64,000 nt of DNA from Brevibacillus reuszeri. Lineage in GTDB: Bacteria > Bacillota > Bacilli > Brevibacillales > Brevibacillaceae. This document shows positions 1 to 8,246 of the stretch, in pieces (positions within the stretch are counted from its first letter, which is position 1; each line of letters starts with the position of its first letter). The notes beneath the pieces were generated by a model that did no database searches, was not told the origin of the DNA, and worked only from the letters and a program-made list of their open reading frames with translations. The position numbers were made by a program, and so were the translations under genes. The DNA is taken from contig NZ_LGIQ01000011.1 of assembly GCF_001187725.1 (NCBI RefSeq), positions 124,001-188,000 of the forward strand. Reading direction: 5' to 3'.

Positions 1-229
1 CTATTCCCTGCTTTCTTCTCGAATGCTTTCACGTAGCTTTTGTACTCATTTCACTTTTGACTTCATTTTCCTGCCAAGCCAGCACATTTGCTCGATGATC
101 CTTTGCTTAATAACAGCGTGACCCGGACTCTCACGCGACATACTTTCTGTGCGATAACGTTCCTTTTTTGACCCGTCTCTCTATGGTAAGCTGTTTTGTA
201 TACATTTGGAAATGGAGTGTTTTGCGATA

Positions 230-466
230 ATGAAATCGAGCATCTATCTGATTCTGGCCACGGTTACGTTTCTTACCAGCGGAATTATCTACACAGCCGA
301 GAGAGCTATTGCTTATTATTCCTGGATTGGGCAAATGCAAGCGAAGACAGGGAGCTTTCCAACGGAACCAGAGCTTCCTTCTCTGGTGACAAATGGCTAT
401 GTCCTCTTTTTCCTCGCGTTTAGTCTTTTTCTCGTTGTACTGATGTTTCTCGATCGAAAAAAGTAA
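230..466 (+). CDS. small two-helix membrane protein, unknown function
   Basis: This is a 78-residue protein with hydrophobic stretches at about residues 4-24 and 57-74, separated by a polar loop that contains a Pro/Glu-rich segment, and it ends in a basic DRKK tail. It should be an integral membrane protein with two helices. I place the start at the ATG at 230, with GGAG at 214-217 upstream; an in-frame ATG at 212 and a TTG at 206 are alternatives. A strong terminator follows immediately, so it looks like a monocistronic gene. I do not recognise the family and propose no function. Confidence 0.6.
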   Translation: MKSSIYLILATVTFLTSGIIYTAERAIAYYSWIGQMQAKTGSFPTEPELPSLVTNGYVLFFLAFSLFLVVLMFLDRKK

Positions 467-475
467 GAAAAGACC

Positions 476-506
476 AAAAAGGCATGCGTCATGGCATGCC
501 TTTTCC
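476..506. terminator. bidirectional intrinsic terminator
   Basis: A 10-bp perfect stem (AAAGGCATGC / GCATGCCTTT) with a 6-nt loop is flanked by A and T runs. It lies between the convergent small membrane protein and the SDR gene and can serve both. Confidence 0.8.
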
Positions 507-510
507 TATC

Positions 511-1254
511 TTAAACGAAACCGCCATTTACACGGATGGTTTGTCCCGTCACCCATTGGGATTCCGCGCCTGCCAGGAATAGAACTGCACCGATGATGTC
601 CTCCGGCTCGCCAAGGCGTTGAAAGGAGTTCATTCTCACAATCGCGTCAATCTGCTCCTGGCTTTTGCCTTGGCTAAACAGCTCTGTATTTACCGGACCT
701 GGTGCGACTGCATTGATTGTAATTCCTTTTGGCCCCAGCTCCTTCGCCAGCTGTCGGGTAAACTGCTCCACCGCCCCTTTTGTCCCTGCATATACGCTGT
801 ATTGTGGAAACATAGCTCCGGTCACAGACGTGGAGAAGTTAATGATGCGCCCCCCTGAAGTCATATGCTGCGCAGCGCGTTGACAAGCAAAGAAGGTCCC
901 TTTAACATTGGTGGCAAACAGGCGGTCGAAATCCTCTTCTGTAACAGCTTCAAGAGGCTTGGTAATCATCAGTCCTGCATTGTTGATCAGAACATCTATT
1001 TTTCCATACACGCGAAGCGATTCCTCAATCAGTTTATTGACTTCTGCCACTTTGCTAAGGTCAGCCGAAATGGCAACTGCCTCTCCGCCTTCGCTTTGAA
1101 TGTGGCGCACTGCTTCCTCTGCCAATGACTTGTTGCTATTGTAATTGATAATGACCTTCGCGCCTTCGCGAGCAAATCGCTCTGCCATCGACCGACCGAT
1201 CCCTCTGGATGCGCCAGTGATAAGAACCACCCTGCCATCGAATGCTTTATCCAT
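511..1254 (-). CDS. SDR family NAD(P)-dependent oxidoreductase
   Basis: This is a 247-residue classical short-chain dehydrogenase/reductase of the FabG/glucose dehydrogenase type. The nucleotide-binding motif TGASRGIG is at residues 13-20, NNAG at 91-94, and the catalytic YxxxK (YAGTK) at 155-159, with the upstream Ser in FSTS near 141. The PG motif and the C-terminal VTGQTIRVNGGF tail are intact, so it should be an active cytosolic enzyme; the substrate cannot be read from sequence. The start is the ATG at 1254, preceded by GGGGAG. It is divergent from an HxlR regulator, an arrangement usual for SDR enzymes induced by electrophiles or quinones, so regulation by that neighbour is inferred. 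Confidence 0.9.
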   Translation of the reverse strand: MDKAFDGRVVLITGASRGIGRSMAERFAREGAKVIINYNSNKSLAEEAVRHIQSEGGEAVAISADLSKVAEVNKLIEESLRVYGKIDVLINNAGLMITKPLEAVTEEDFDRLFATNVKGTFFACQRAAQHMTSGGRIINFSTSVTGAMFPQYSVYAGTKGAVEQFTRQLAKELGPKGITINAVAPGPVNTELFSQGKSQEQIDAIVRMNSFQRLGEPEDIIGAVLFLAGAESQWVTGQTIRVNGGFV

Positions 1255-1440
1255 CGTTTGTCCACTCCCCGTACCCGTCTGGATGTTTTTGAACCTAAGC
1301 AAAGTGTAATGGGCTCATGTCCCCCCAACAAGAAGGCACTTTTTCATCGGATAGTTACTTTCATGTAGGAATTCGATCAGCTAACAATTAGTATCGTCCT
1401 GAAAAAGGAAAAAAGATGTACGGAAGGAAGCTGAACACCC

Positions 1441-1815
1441 ATGTTTCTGGATATTTTGCGAGCAGACCCGGCTTACGATGAAGAGGATATTGATTGCTAT
1501 ATTCACGTTTCGACGACGATTCAGGCGATTGGCGGCAGGTGGAAGATGCTGATTCTTTGGCATTTGGAGGAAGGCGAGCGACGTTACAATGAGCTGCGCC
1601 GCCTCATCCCTGGCGTCTCTCAGAAAATGCTGTCTCAGCAACTAAAGGAATTGGAGCAGGATGGATTAATTGAGCGCAAGGTATTTCCGGAAACGCCACC
1701 ACGTGTGGAATATGCCATGACGCCCTACGGAAAAACGCTTCGACCGATTTTCGATATCATGTATGAATGGGGTGTGAATCACCGCCAGCGTCAAACTACG
1801 GAAGGTACAGAATGA
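1441..1815 (+). CDS. HxlR family winged-helix transcriptional regulator
   Basis: A 124-residue protein with the HxlR (DUF24) pattern: the motif IGGRWKMLILWHL near residues 30-42, then RRYNELRRLIPGVSQKMLSQQLKELEQDGLI as the recognition and wing region. An N-terminal Cys at residue 19 is in the position of the redox or electrophile-sensing cysteine of the HypR/YodB branch, so thiol sensing is plausible but not proven. The ATG at 1441 follows GGAAGGAAG. It is divergent from the SDR gene across about 185 bp and probably controls it. Confidence 0.9.
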   Translation: MFLDILRADPAYDEEDIDCYIHVSTTIQAIGGRWKMLILWHLEEGERRYNELRRLIPGVSQKMLSQQLKELEQDGLIERKVFPETPPRVEYAMTPYGKTLRPIFDIMYEWGVNHRQRQTTEGTE

Positions 1816-1840
1816 GAAGTGTGTGACTGCACACATAGCA

Positions 1841-1890
1841 AAAGGATGCGCGGGCAAGTACTTCTACCCTCTTGCCTCCGCATCCTTTTT
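1841..1890. terminator. long-stem intrinsic terminator between convergent genes
   Basis: An outer stem AAAGGATGCG / CGCATCCTTT and an inner stem GCAAG / CTTGC, with a T run at 1886-1890, lie just after the HxlR gene and before the end of the convergent FMN reductase gene. Confidence 0.75.
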
Positions 1891-1897
1891 CAGATCG

Positions 1898-2473
1898 CTA
1901 CTTCACAATCTGTTCTTCCTGATTGCTCTGTTTCTTCTTTACGTGCCAGTACAGCTCATGCACAAACTGCTCTGTCGACTCTTGCAAGCGTCGGGCTGCT
2001 TCGGCCTCGATCTCTCCTGTCCCATCCTCGTTCTTTTTCACCTGAGTATCCTGAACAAATGCGCCAGCGAGCACATGTCTTACTCCCAGAGCAGCCAGCA
2101 GTGGCCCCAGCGCATAATCGATAGCCAGCAAATGTGCGATCGTTCCACCGATGGCAAGCGGCAATACGAGCTTGCCATTCAGCCCCTTTTGCGGCAAAAG
2201 GTCCAAATACGCTTTTAATATTCCAGTATAAGATGCTTTATAGACTGGTGTCGCGATAACTACTCCATCTGCTTGCTCGATAAGGGCGTTTGCCCGGATG
2301 ATTGCCTCGCTGTCAAACCGCGCATGAAGCAGATCCTCTGCCGGCAAATCACGGACTCGAATCCACTCTATTTCCAGATTTGCTTCCCGCAGCTGTTTCT
2401 CTACGACTCCGAGAATCGTATCAAGTCTGGAGGTTTTGGTTGGATTCCCTGAAAGAATGACGATTTTTGCCAT
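1898..2473 (-). CDS. ssuE: NADPH-dependent FMN reductase (SsuE type)
   Basis: This 191-residue flavodoxin-fold reductase starts MAKIVILSGNPTKTSRLD, the flavin phosphate-binding loop of the SsuE/FMN_red family, and carries the second loop ATPVYKASYTGILKAYLDLLP. It would reduce FMN for the two-component monooxygenases of the locus (SsuD and the plus-strand monooxygenase), which use free FMNH2 to release sulfite from sulfonates. The start is the ATG at 2473 after AAGGGAGA. It is the last gene of the leftward sulfonate operon. The family match is clear; the partner assignment rests on context. Confidence 0.88.
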   Translation of the reverse strand: MAKIVILSGNPTKTSRLDTILGVVEKQLREANLEIEWIRVRDLPAEDLLHARFDSEAIIRANALIEQADGVVIATPVYKASYTGILKAYLDLLPQKGLNGKLVLPLAIGGTIAHLLAIDYALGPLLAALGVRHVLAGAFVQDTQVKKNEDGTGEIEAEAARRLQESTEQFVHELYWHVKKKQSNQEEQIVK

Positions 2474-2506
2474 GATGATGTAATCTCCCTTCTCTATCTG
2501 CAACAC

Positions 2507-3505
2507 CTAATATCTAGCAAGTGCATTCTCTTGCGCCTGCTGTGTAAGGCTGTCAATTTCTCGTTCTTCCTGGGCACTCAGTCGCTCATCAACATACCGC
2601 AACGTTTCACGAATGTGACTTGCATCAGAAGCCCCTACAATCGCTGAGGTGATGACTGGATTGCTCAACACCCAGGCGAGAGCTAGCTGTGGCAGTGTCC
2701 AGCCCCGCCGTTTGGCAATCGGGCGGAGTCCCTCCACAATATGAAAATGGCCCTCTTGTGCAAGCAATTCCAGCAAGCGCTGCTCTTTTGCCGCCCCTCT
2801 CGTTCCCTCTGGAGCTGCGTCTCCAAACGTGTATTTTCCTGTCAAAAGTCCTCTGCCTAATGGGCTGTAGGAAATGACGCCCACTTGCTCCGATTTGGCA
2901 AAAGGAAGCAGCTCCCGCTCGATTTCCCGGGAGATGATGCTATATTCCGGCTGGATGCTTTCAAAACGGTGCAAGCCCGCCCTCTCACTGATTCCATGCG
3001 CCTTGGCGATTTGCCAGGCTGCGTAGTTAGACGCACCTAGATAGCGCACTTTTCCTTGGCGCACCAGATCATCAAGTGCCCGCAGCGTTTCCTCCAAGGG
3101 CGTATCCGGGTCGAAGCGATGTACCTGATACAAATCGATGTAATCCGTTTGCAGCCGCTTCAGGCTGTTCTCTACTGCACGAATGATATGGTACCTGCTT
3201 TGTCCCGTGTCATTGACCCCGCGTCCAACACGCCCATGAACCTTGGTAGCCAGCACGATCTGATCCCGCTTTCCGCGCAGCAGCTTTCCCAAAATTTCCT
3301 CTGATTCCCCTGTCAGCTCCGGATTTTTTTGATCCAGACCTCTGCCGTAAACATCCGCCGTATCAATTAACGTAATGCCTTCTTCTAGCGCAGCAGCAAG
3401 CACTGCCTCTGATTCCTTTTCTCCAATCCAACGCCCGAAAGCCATCGTTCCCAAGCTTACAGCAGATACCTTTAATCCCGTTCTCCCTAGCTTGCGATAT
3501 TGCAA
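2507..3505 (-). CDS. aldo/keto reductase
   Basis: An aldo/keto reductase of about 332 residues whose N-terminus (LQYRKLGRTGLKVSAVSLG) is typical of the YghZ/Tas/IolS branch. The catalytic tetrad is visible as Asp and Tyr in IDTADVYG, Lys in LATKVHGR and His in DLYQVHRFD; SPLGRGLLTGKY and VGASDASHI form the NADP site. I place the start at TTG 3505, nine bases after a strong GGGAGGAG; ATG 3544 extends the protein by 13 residues behind a weaker site. It lies inside the ssu operon between ssuC and ssuE and may handle the aldehydes released by desulfonation, which is an inference. Confidence 0.88.
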   Translation of the reverse strand: MQYRKLGRTGLKVSAVSLGTMAFGRWIGEKESEAVLAAALEEGITLIDTADVYGRGLDQKNPELTGESEEILGKLLRGKRDQIVLATKVHGRVGRGVNDTGQSRYHIIRAVENSLKRLQTDYIDLYQVHRFDPDTPLEETLRALDDLVRQGKVRYLGASNYAAWQIAKAHGISERAGLHRFESIQPEYSIISREIERELLPFAKSEQVGVISYSPLGRGLLTGKYTFGDAAPEGTRGAAKEQRLLELLAQEGHFHIVEGLRPIAKRRGWTLPQLALAWVLSNPVITSAIVGASDASHIRETLRYVDERLSAQEEREIDSLTQQAQENALARY

Positions 3506-3583
3506 TCCGGCCAGCTCCTCCCGTGAATTGTCATCCGCTTCCATTTATCTATTTCCCGTTTATGCCTGCCTTTTCCTCTCCCG

Positions 3584-4435
3584 TCATCCGCTGTAACTGT
3601 CTCGCCACCTCAGCCATTTCTTTTCAAAATAACGGACCAGCGAATCTGTCGCCTTTCCAACGATGGCAAATATGATTATCCCCACAAAAACAATCGAGGT
3701 TTGTGAAAATTGCCGCGCATCCATAATCAAATAACCGACACCTTCACTCGATCCCATCAATTCGGCTACGACGAGTCCAAGCCATGCAGCACCCAGAGAC
3801 AGCCGAACACCAAGCAGGATATTGGGCAGAGCTGCCGGAAGAACCAGCTGCGTAATTTGCTTCCAACGACTAAATTGGAGCACGCGAGCCACGTCGAACA
3901 GCTTGGAATCCACGTTGCGTATCCCCAGAAATGTATTCACATACAGTGGAAAAAATGCGCCCTTTGCAATCAGCAGTACCTTGGAAAACTCCCCGAAGCC
4001 AAACCAGAGAATGAACAACGGAATGACAGCGAGGTGCGGGATCGTGCGCAGCATTTGCACAGAAGGGTCCAGTGTCTGCTCCACGCGGCTGGAGAACCCC
4101 ACAGCCAGCCCCGTCAAAAGCCCGATCGCGCCACCGACGACAAATCCGAGAGCCGCCCTGGTAATACTGACCTGTAAATGACCAAACAGCTCTCCACTGA
4201 CTACAAGCTCTACAGCGGATTGCGCGATTTCTACAGGGGTAGGCAGCATGGTTTTAGAGACGAGCCCAAGCATTCCCGCCAGCTGCCAAATAACGAGGGT
4301 CACCGCCGGGAGCAGCATGCCTTTCCCTGCCATGATGGCTTTTTCGCTTATTCGTAATCGTTTTTGCTTCTTTGTAATCGCCTCCGATCTGTTCGCAACA
4401 TGGGTGGCTGTAAGCCCCTCAGCCTGATTGCTCAT
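3584..4435 (-). CDS. ssuC: aliphatic sulfonate ABC transporter permease
   Basis: A 283-residue inner-membrane permease of the BPD_transp_1 family (SsuC/TauC/NrtB) with about six membrane spans. The ABC-coupling EAA-type loop is the region around VARVLQFSRWKQITQLVLPAALPN, followed by the family motif GAAWLGLVVAELMGSSEGVGYLI. It would form the channel through which sulfonates enter, driven by SsuB and fed by the lipoprotein SsuA. The start at 4435 follows GGGGGGAAG, 15 bases after the ssuB stop, so the two are co-transcribed. Confidence 0.92.
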   Translation of the reverse strand: MSNQAEGLTATHVANRSEAITKKQKRLRISEKAIMAGKGMLLPAVTLVIWQLAGMLGLVSKTMLPTPVEIAQSAVELVVSGELFGHLQVSITRAALGFVVGGAIGLLTGLAVGFSSRVEQTLDPSVQMLRTIPHLAVIPLFILWFGFGEFSKVLLIAKGAFFPLYVNTFLGIRNVDSKLFDVARVLQFSRWKQITQLVLPAALPNILLGVRLSLGAAWLGLVVAELMGSSEGVGYLIMDARQFSQTSIVFVGIIIFAIVGKATDSLVRYFEKKWLRWRDSYSG

Positions 4436-4450
4436 GTACGCTTCCCCCCT

Positions 4451-5227
4451 TTAAATCCCTGAGCGGTCCATCAGCACCAATTCCTCGACTTTTTCAAACT
4501 GGCTCAGAATCAAATGGCGCAGCTCTTGAAATGAGCGGTTTGCCCGCTTCCGCGGATAAGGCAGATCAATCGGAATGATGCTTTTGATCGAGCCTGGGCG
4601 AGCATTCATAATGACCACTCGATTCGCAAGATAGATGGCTTCGTCGATATCATGGGTGACAAAAATCATCGTTGTTTTGTTCTCCTGCCAAATATCGAGC
4701 AGTACCTCTTGCATGTGAGCACGGGTAAAGGCATCCAGTGCCCCGAATGGTTCATCCAGAAGCAGCACCTTCGGATTGCGGAGCAGGGCACGTGCGATCG
4801 CGACTCGCTGTGCCATGCCTCCCGACAGCTCACGGGGAAACGATTTTTCGAAGCCCTCCAGACGAACGAGCCGGATGAGCTCCTGCACCCGGTTGTGAAT
4901 ATGCGGGTATTTGAGCGGCAGATTGGCTGCGATGTTTTTTTCTACCGTCAGCCATGGGAACAGCCGCGGCTCCTGAAAAATAAAGCCTTTGTCTATACCT
5001 GGCCCACTTACCTGTTGTCCACCGAGCAGAACGCTGCCCTCATGTCCGGTATCGAGCCCTGCCACGATTTTTAGCAGCGTGCTTTTCCCGCACCCGCTCG
5101 GACCAATAATCGTTACAAACTCTCCTTCTTTTACTGCTAGTTGAATTTTTTGCAAGGCTTGAGTCTTTCCTTGCGGCGAGTCAAATGTTTTGTCCAGATT
5201 GCTGATCTCCAACAAATCTGCTTTCAT
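4451..5227 (-). CDS. ssuB: aliphatic sulfonate ABC transporter ATP-binding protein
   Basis: A 258-residue ABC ATPase with Walker A GPSGCGKST, Q-loop FIFQEPRLFPWLTV, signature LSGGMAQRVAIARAL, Walker B VLLLDEPFGALD and switch His in VTHDIDEA. The Q-loop followed by PRLFPW and the ALDAFTR after Walker B are typical of SsuB/TauB nitrate-sulfonate-taurine importers. It energises uptake through SsuC. ATG 5227 is preceded by AAAGGAG; ATG 5245 is an alternative with no good site. It starts 31 bases after the ssuD stop. Confidence 0.93.
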   Translation of the reverse strand: MKADLLEISNLDKTFDSPQGKTQALQKIQLAVKEGEFVTIIGPSGCGKSTLLKIVAGLDTGHEGSVLLGGQQVSGPGIDKGFIFQEPRLFPWLTVEKNIAANLPLKYPHIHNRVQELIRLVRLEGFEKSFPRELSGGMAQRVAIARALLRNPKVLLLDEPFGALDAFTRAHMQEVLLDIWQENKTTMIFVTHDIDEAIYLANRVVIMNARPGSIKSIIPIDLPYPRKRANRSFQELRHLILSQFEKVEELVLMDRSGI

Positions 5228-5258
5228 GGTGAGCACTCCTTTCACGGTCCGGGCAGGC

Positions 5259-6451
5259 TCAGGCCGATTCGACCTTGGCAGCTTTGGCTTGCCTTGCTTC
5301 TAGTTTCTTTTTCAGCACCGGCAACAAAAGCTCGCCTGTGATTTTGGCTTCCTCCAGATGCGGGTATCCCGAGAGGATAAAGGAGGATATTCCCAAGTCG
5401 ATGTATTCCAGAATGCGATCAGCTACTTGTTCGGGAGTTCCGACGAGCTGGACAGCCCCGCCTCCTCGCACGATTGACAAGCCGGACCACAGATTCGGCC
5501 CGAGGATGTAATCGTTATCGCGTGAGCGCTCACGCAAGTCGTTTTGACGTTTTTGGTTCGTCGCATCGGTTTGGGTAAAGGTCTGCCGGACTCGCGAAGC
5601 GCCTCCTGGTCCACCTGACTAATGATTTCCCACGCTTCCCTCCAAGCTTCTTCCTCAGTGGGGCGCACCAATACTTGTGCCCGAAGACCGTAGCGCAACT
5701 CTCTGCCTGCCCCATGCTCCGTTTCATAAGCCTGGCGCAGCCCTTCCACCTCCGCGATTTGTTCTGCGATCCAATCCAGCGGCTCTGCCCACATCAGATA
5801 AACATCCGCTGTCTCTACCGCGACACGCTTGCCTGCCTCGGAGCTGCCACCGAAGTAAAGCGGTGGGTACGGCTTTTGGACAGGGGCAGGCTGACTCGCT
5901 CCTCCCTTAATGTCATAGTACTTGCCTGTAAAATGCACAGGCTCCACCTGATGATAGGCTTGATTGCTCGCCAAATATTTGTCTTTTTTCGCTTGCGAGT
6001 TCGTCCAGACGGATTTTACGATGTGCAAAAACTCACGAGTGCGCTCATAGCGTCCGTCATGATCATGTGCAAGCGGATCCCCTGTAGCCAGCAAATCCTG
6101 TGGACTGCCCCCTGTGACAACATTAATCAAGGCGCGTCCGCCGCTGACCTGATCAAGTGATGCCGCCATCCGAGCTGCGAGCACGGGGGCGATCAATCCC
6201 GGTCGCATCGCTACAAGCGGCTTCAATACACTCGTCTGGGCGGCAATTGTGGAACCGATAATCCAGGAATCGATGCAGGAACCGCCTGTCGGGATCAGGG
6301 CAAATGTAAATCCTGCATCCTCCGCAGCTTGCGCAACTTCAATCATGTAAGCAGCCGTCGATTCGCGCTCAGGCTCTACCCCGATATGCTTGCCGTCTCC
6401 CGTTGTCGGAATAAACCAGCCAAACTCGACTGCTTGATCTGACTTGCCCAT
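5259..6451 (-). pseudogene. ssuD: FMNH2-dependent alkanesulfonate monooxygenase, frameshifted
   Basis: The gene reads as SsuD (luciferase-like monooxygenase; sulfonate + O2 + FMNH2 to aldehyde + sulfite) from ATG 6451, preceded by AAAGGAG, through AEPLDWIAEQIAEVEGLR to about position 5588. After that the frame turns to nonsense. The missing C-terminus, ILGPNLWSGLSIVRGGG through GELLLPVLKKKLEAR, continues in another frame and ends at 5259. Adding one base near 5581-5588 restores a 397-residue protein of normal family length, and the joined residues (FTQTDATNQKRQNDL) look natural. It is either a recent inactivating -1 mutation or a sequencing error; nothing else in the gene has decayed. It is the first gene of the ssu operon. 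Confidence 0.85.
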
Positions 6452-6485
6452 CGTTCTTCCACTCCTTTGTGCGTTTTTATTCTTT

Positions 6486-6534
6486 GAAAAAGCAAAGGAG
6501 GCACAGTCACGTCATCAGACGAAACAGTGCCTCC
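6486..6534 (-). terminator. leader terminator upstream of ssuD
   Basis: On the minus strand an outer stem GGAGGCAC / GTGCCTCC encloses a partly paired inner arm (CGTC-TGAT-GACG) and is followed by TTTGCTTTTT. It lies 35 bases before the ssuD start, inside the leader, so it can only act as an attenuator. Its 5' arm GGAGGC is also the 3' arm of the conserved hairpin at 6529-6549, which makes the two structures mutually exclusive. Confidence 0.65.
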
Positions 6535-6549
6535 AGTTGTCCGGTTGGC
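6529..6549 (-). promoter_or_regulatory. conserved leader RNA hairpin, copy 1 (ssu operon)
   Basis: This 21-nt element can fold as an outer stem GCC/GGC, an AA//A internal loop, an inner stem CCGG/CTGG and a tetraloop ACAA. It matches the plus-strand copy at 6715-6735 at 19 of 21 positions, and both differences fall in predicted unpaired bases. It overlaps the 5' arm of the leader terminator. I know of no named riboswitch or antiterminator motif with this sequence. Confidence 0.55.
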
Positions 6550-6714
6550 TTTTTTTATTCTCATCGGTTTACTTGGTAATTGAGCGTTATCGTATCACCG
6601 CTGCTCATGGCTGTCAATAGTCGTTGCTCGTCTCTAAGTATTTTTCACAGTTGACGGCTTTCTAATTTGTTGCTATCATCCAACTCATACTTTATCACTC
6701 GGATTAATTCATCC

Positions 6715-6735
6715 GCCGACCGGACCACTGGAGGC
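6715..6735 (+). promoter_or_regulatory. conserved leader RNA hairpin, copy 2 (monooxygenase-ssuA unit)
   Basis: This is the second copy of the 21-nt element, with outer stem GCC/GGC, internal loop GA//A, inner stem CCGG/CTGG and tetraloop ACCA. Its last base is the first base of the terminator at 6735-6778. It sits about 115 bases before the TTG start of the monooxygenase gene, in the divergent leader. Confidence 0.55.
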
Positions 6736-6778
6736 CTCCGTCCAAGAGAGCATCATTATCTTGGATCGAGGTTTTTTT
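6735..6778 (+). terminator. leader terminator upstream of the second monooxygenase
   Basis: Stem CCTC-TCCAAGA / TCTTGGA-GAGG with a short internal loop is followed by seven T residues at 6772-6778. It is a canonical intrinsic terminator placed before a gene, so it is most likely an attenuator. Confidence 0.75.
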
Positions 6779-6850
6779 GCATGCTTTTTTGTTGAAACAG
6801 ACAGATCTTCGATACGGGGCTTTCTGAAAAATTTGATGAGGTGATATCCA

Positions 6851-8200
6851 TTGGGCAAGCAAAATCGATCGCTTCACCTGAATCTTTTCCTGGCAAGTCT
6901 GGGACATCACGAAGCAGCCTGGCGTCATCCTGCTTCTGATGTAAATGGCATCTACGACTTTCGCTATCTCGAGCGGTTGGCACAAAAAGCAGAGCAGGCC
7001 AAGCTGGATTCCCTCTTCCTAGCAGATCGCTATTCTACTTCGCAAAAGGCGGTCAAATACGGAGCAGTTGGGGGCTTGGAGCCGTTGACCCTGCTCTCTG
7101 CTCTCGCGGTTGTCACCAAGCACATCGGGCTGATCGCTACCGTTTCCACCAGCTTCAACGAGCCGTACAACATCGCCCGCAGGTTTGCTTCCCTCGACCA
7201 TCTCAGTGGTGGCCGTGCTGGCTGGAACATCATCACTTCCGGTACGGACAGCGAAGCACAGAACTTCAATCTGGATCAAATCCCCGCACATCACCTGCGC
7301 TATGAGCGTGCCAAAGAATTCGTCGAGGTCGCGCTCAAGCTATGGGACAGCTGGGAGGAGGATGCCCTGATCAAAGATAAAGCCTCCGGTATTTATGCCA
7401 ACAATAGCAAAGTCCATGAGCCGAACCATCGCGGCAAGCATTTTTCTGTACGCGGCCCCCTCAATCTGTCCCGTTCTCCGCAAGGTCGACCGCTTCTCGT
7501 GCAAGCAGGCTCCTCAGCAGATGGCAAGGATTTTGCTGCCGAGTACGCCGAGGCGATTTTTACAGCCCAGCAAACCATAGAGGATGCGCGAGCCTTTTAC
7601 GCGGATGTTAAAGCACGTATTGCCCAGCTCGGACGCATCCCGGAGCATGTGAAAATACTGCCTGGCATCTGCCCAATCATCGGTGAAAGTGAAGCGGAGG
7701 CAAAAGAAAAGGAAGCACAGCTGCATGAGCTGACACATCCCGCATACAGTCTCCTCCAGCTTTCCAACCGGATCGGCTTTGATCTATCTGTTTATCCGCT
7801 GGATGGCCGTTTGCCCGAGCTGCCGGCCACGGAGCAGATCGCCGGACATCAGAGTCGGACCCAGCTCATTCGTGATTTGGCCGATCGGGAAAAGCTGACC
7901 ATTCGAGAGCTGCTCCTCCGTCTGGCAGGCGGTCGCGGTCACCTTACGATAGCGGGGACAGCCAAGCAGGTAGCTGACGAGCTGGAGCAATGGTTTGTGA
8001 GTGGTGCCGCTGATGGGTTCAACATTATGCCGCAGCTAACCTATGGCGGACTGGATGATTTTCTCGATCAGGTCGTACCTGAATTGCAGCGCAGAGGCTT
8101 GTTCCGCACTGAATATACAGGTACCAAGCTGCGCGATCACTACGACCTGCCGTATCCGTCTAACCAATACGCCGCTTCCCTAGAGCATCCATCCACATAA
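6851..8200 (+). CDS. FMN-dependent monooxygenase, NtaA/SnaA/DszA/MoxC family
   Basis: A 449-residue class C flavin monooxygenase. The family signatures are DSLFLADRYSTS near residue 55, the stretch ending in LDHLSGGRAGWNIITS, and the C-terminal GAADGFNIMPQLTYGGLDDFLDQVVPELQRRGLFR. The family uses FMNH2 from a separate reductase to split C-S, C-N or C-H bonds of small organics (NTA, sulfones, S-alkyl compounds). Its start is TTG 6851, seven bases after GAGGTGAT. It is co-directed with ssuA and divergent from ssuD, so a role in releasing sulfur from an organosulfur compound is likely; the substrate is unknown. Confidence 0.9.
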   Translation: MGKQNRSLHLNLFLASLGHHEAAWRHPASDVNGIYDFRYLERLAQKAEQAKLDSLFLADRYSTSQKAVKYGAVGGLEPLTLLSALAVVTKHIGLIATVSTSFNEPYNIARRFASLDHLSGGRAGWNIITSGTDSEAQNFNLDQIPAHHLRYERAKEFVEVALKLWDSWEEDALIKDKASGIYANNSKVHEPNHRGKHFSVRGPLNLSRSPQGRPLLVQAGSSADGKDFAAEYAEAIFTAQQTIEDARAFYADVKARIAQLGRIPEHVKILPGICPIIGESEAEAKEKEAQLHELTHPAYSLLQLSNRIGFDLSVYPLDGRLPELPATEQIAGHQSRTQLIRDLADREKLTIRELLLRLAGGRGHLTIAGTAKQVADELEQWFVSGAADGFNIMPQLTYGGLDDFLDQVVPELQRRGLFRTEYTGTKLRDHYDLPYPSNQYAASLEHPST

Positions 8201-8246
8201 AAGCGAGGATCGCCAGACCTGCATTCCAAAAAGGAGAGGATCATTG

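Noticed and set aside
3710..4181. plus-strand open frames opposite ssuC
   Set aside because: Shadows of a membrane protein gene; no motifs or ribosome site.
6481..6780. SAM-I (S-box) or T-box leader upstream of the sulfur genes
   Set aside because: The S-box core and the T-box GGTGGNACC sequence are both missing; the conserved part is only the 21-nt hairpin and terminator.
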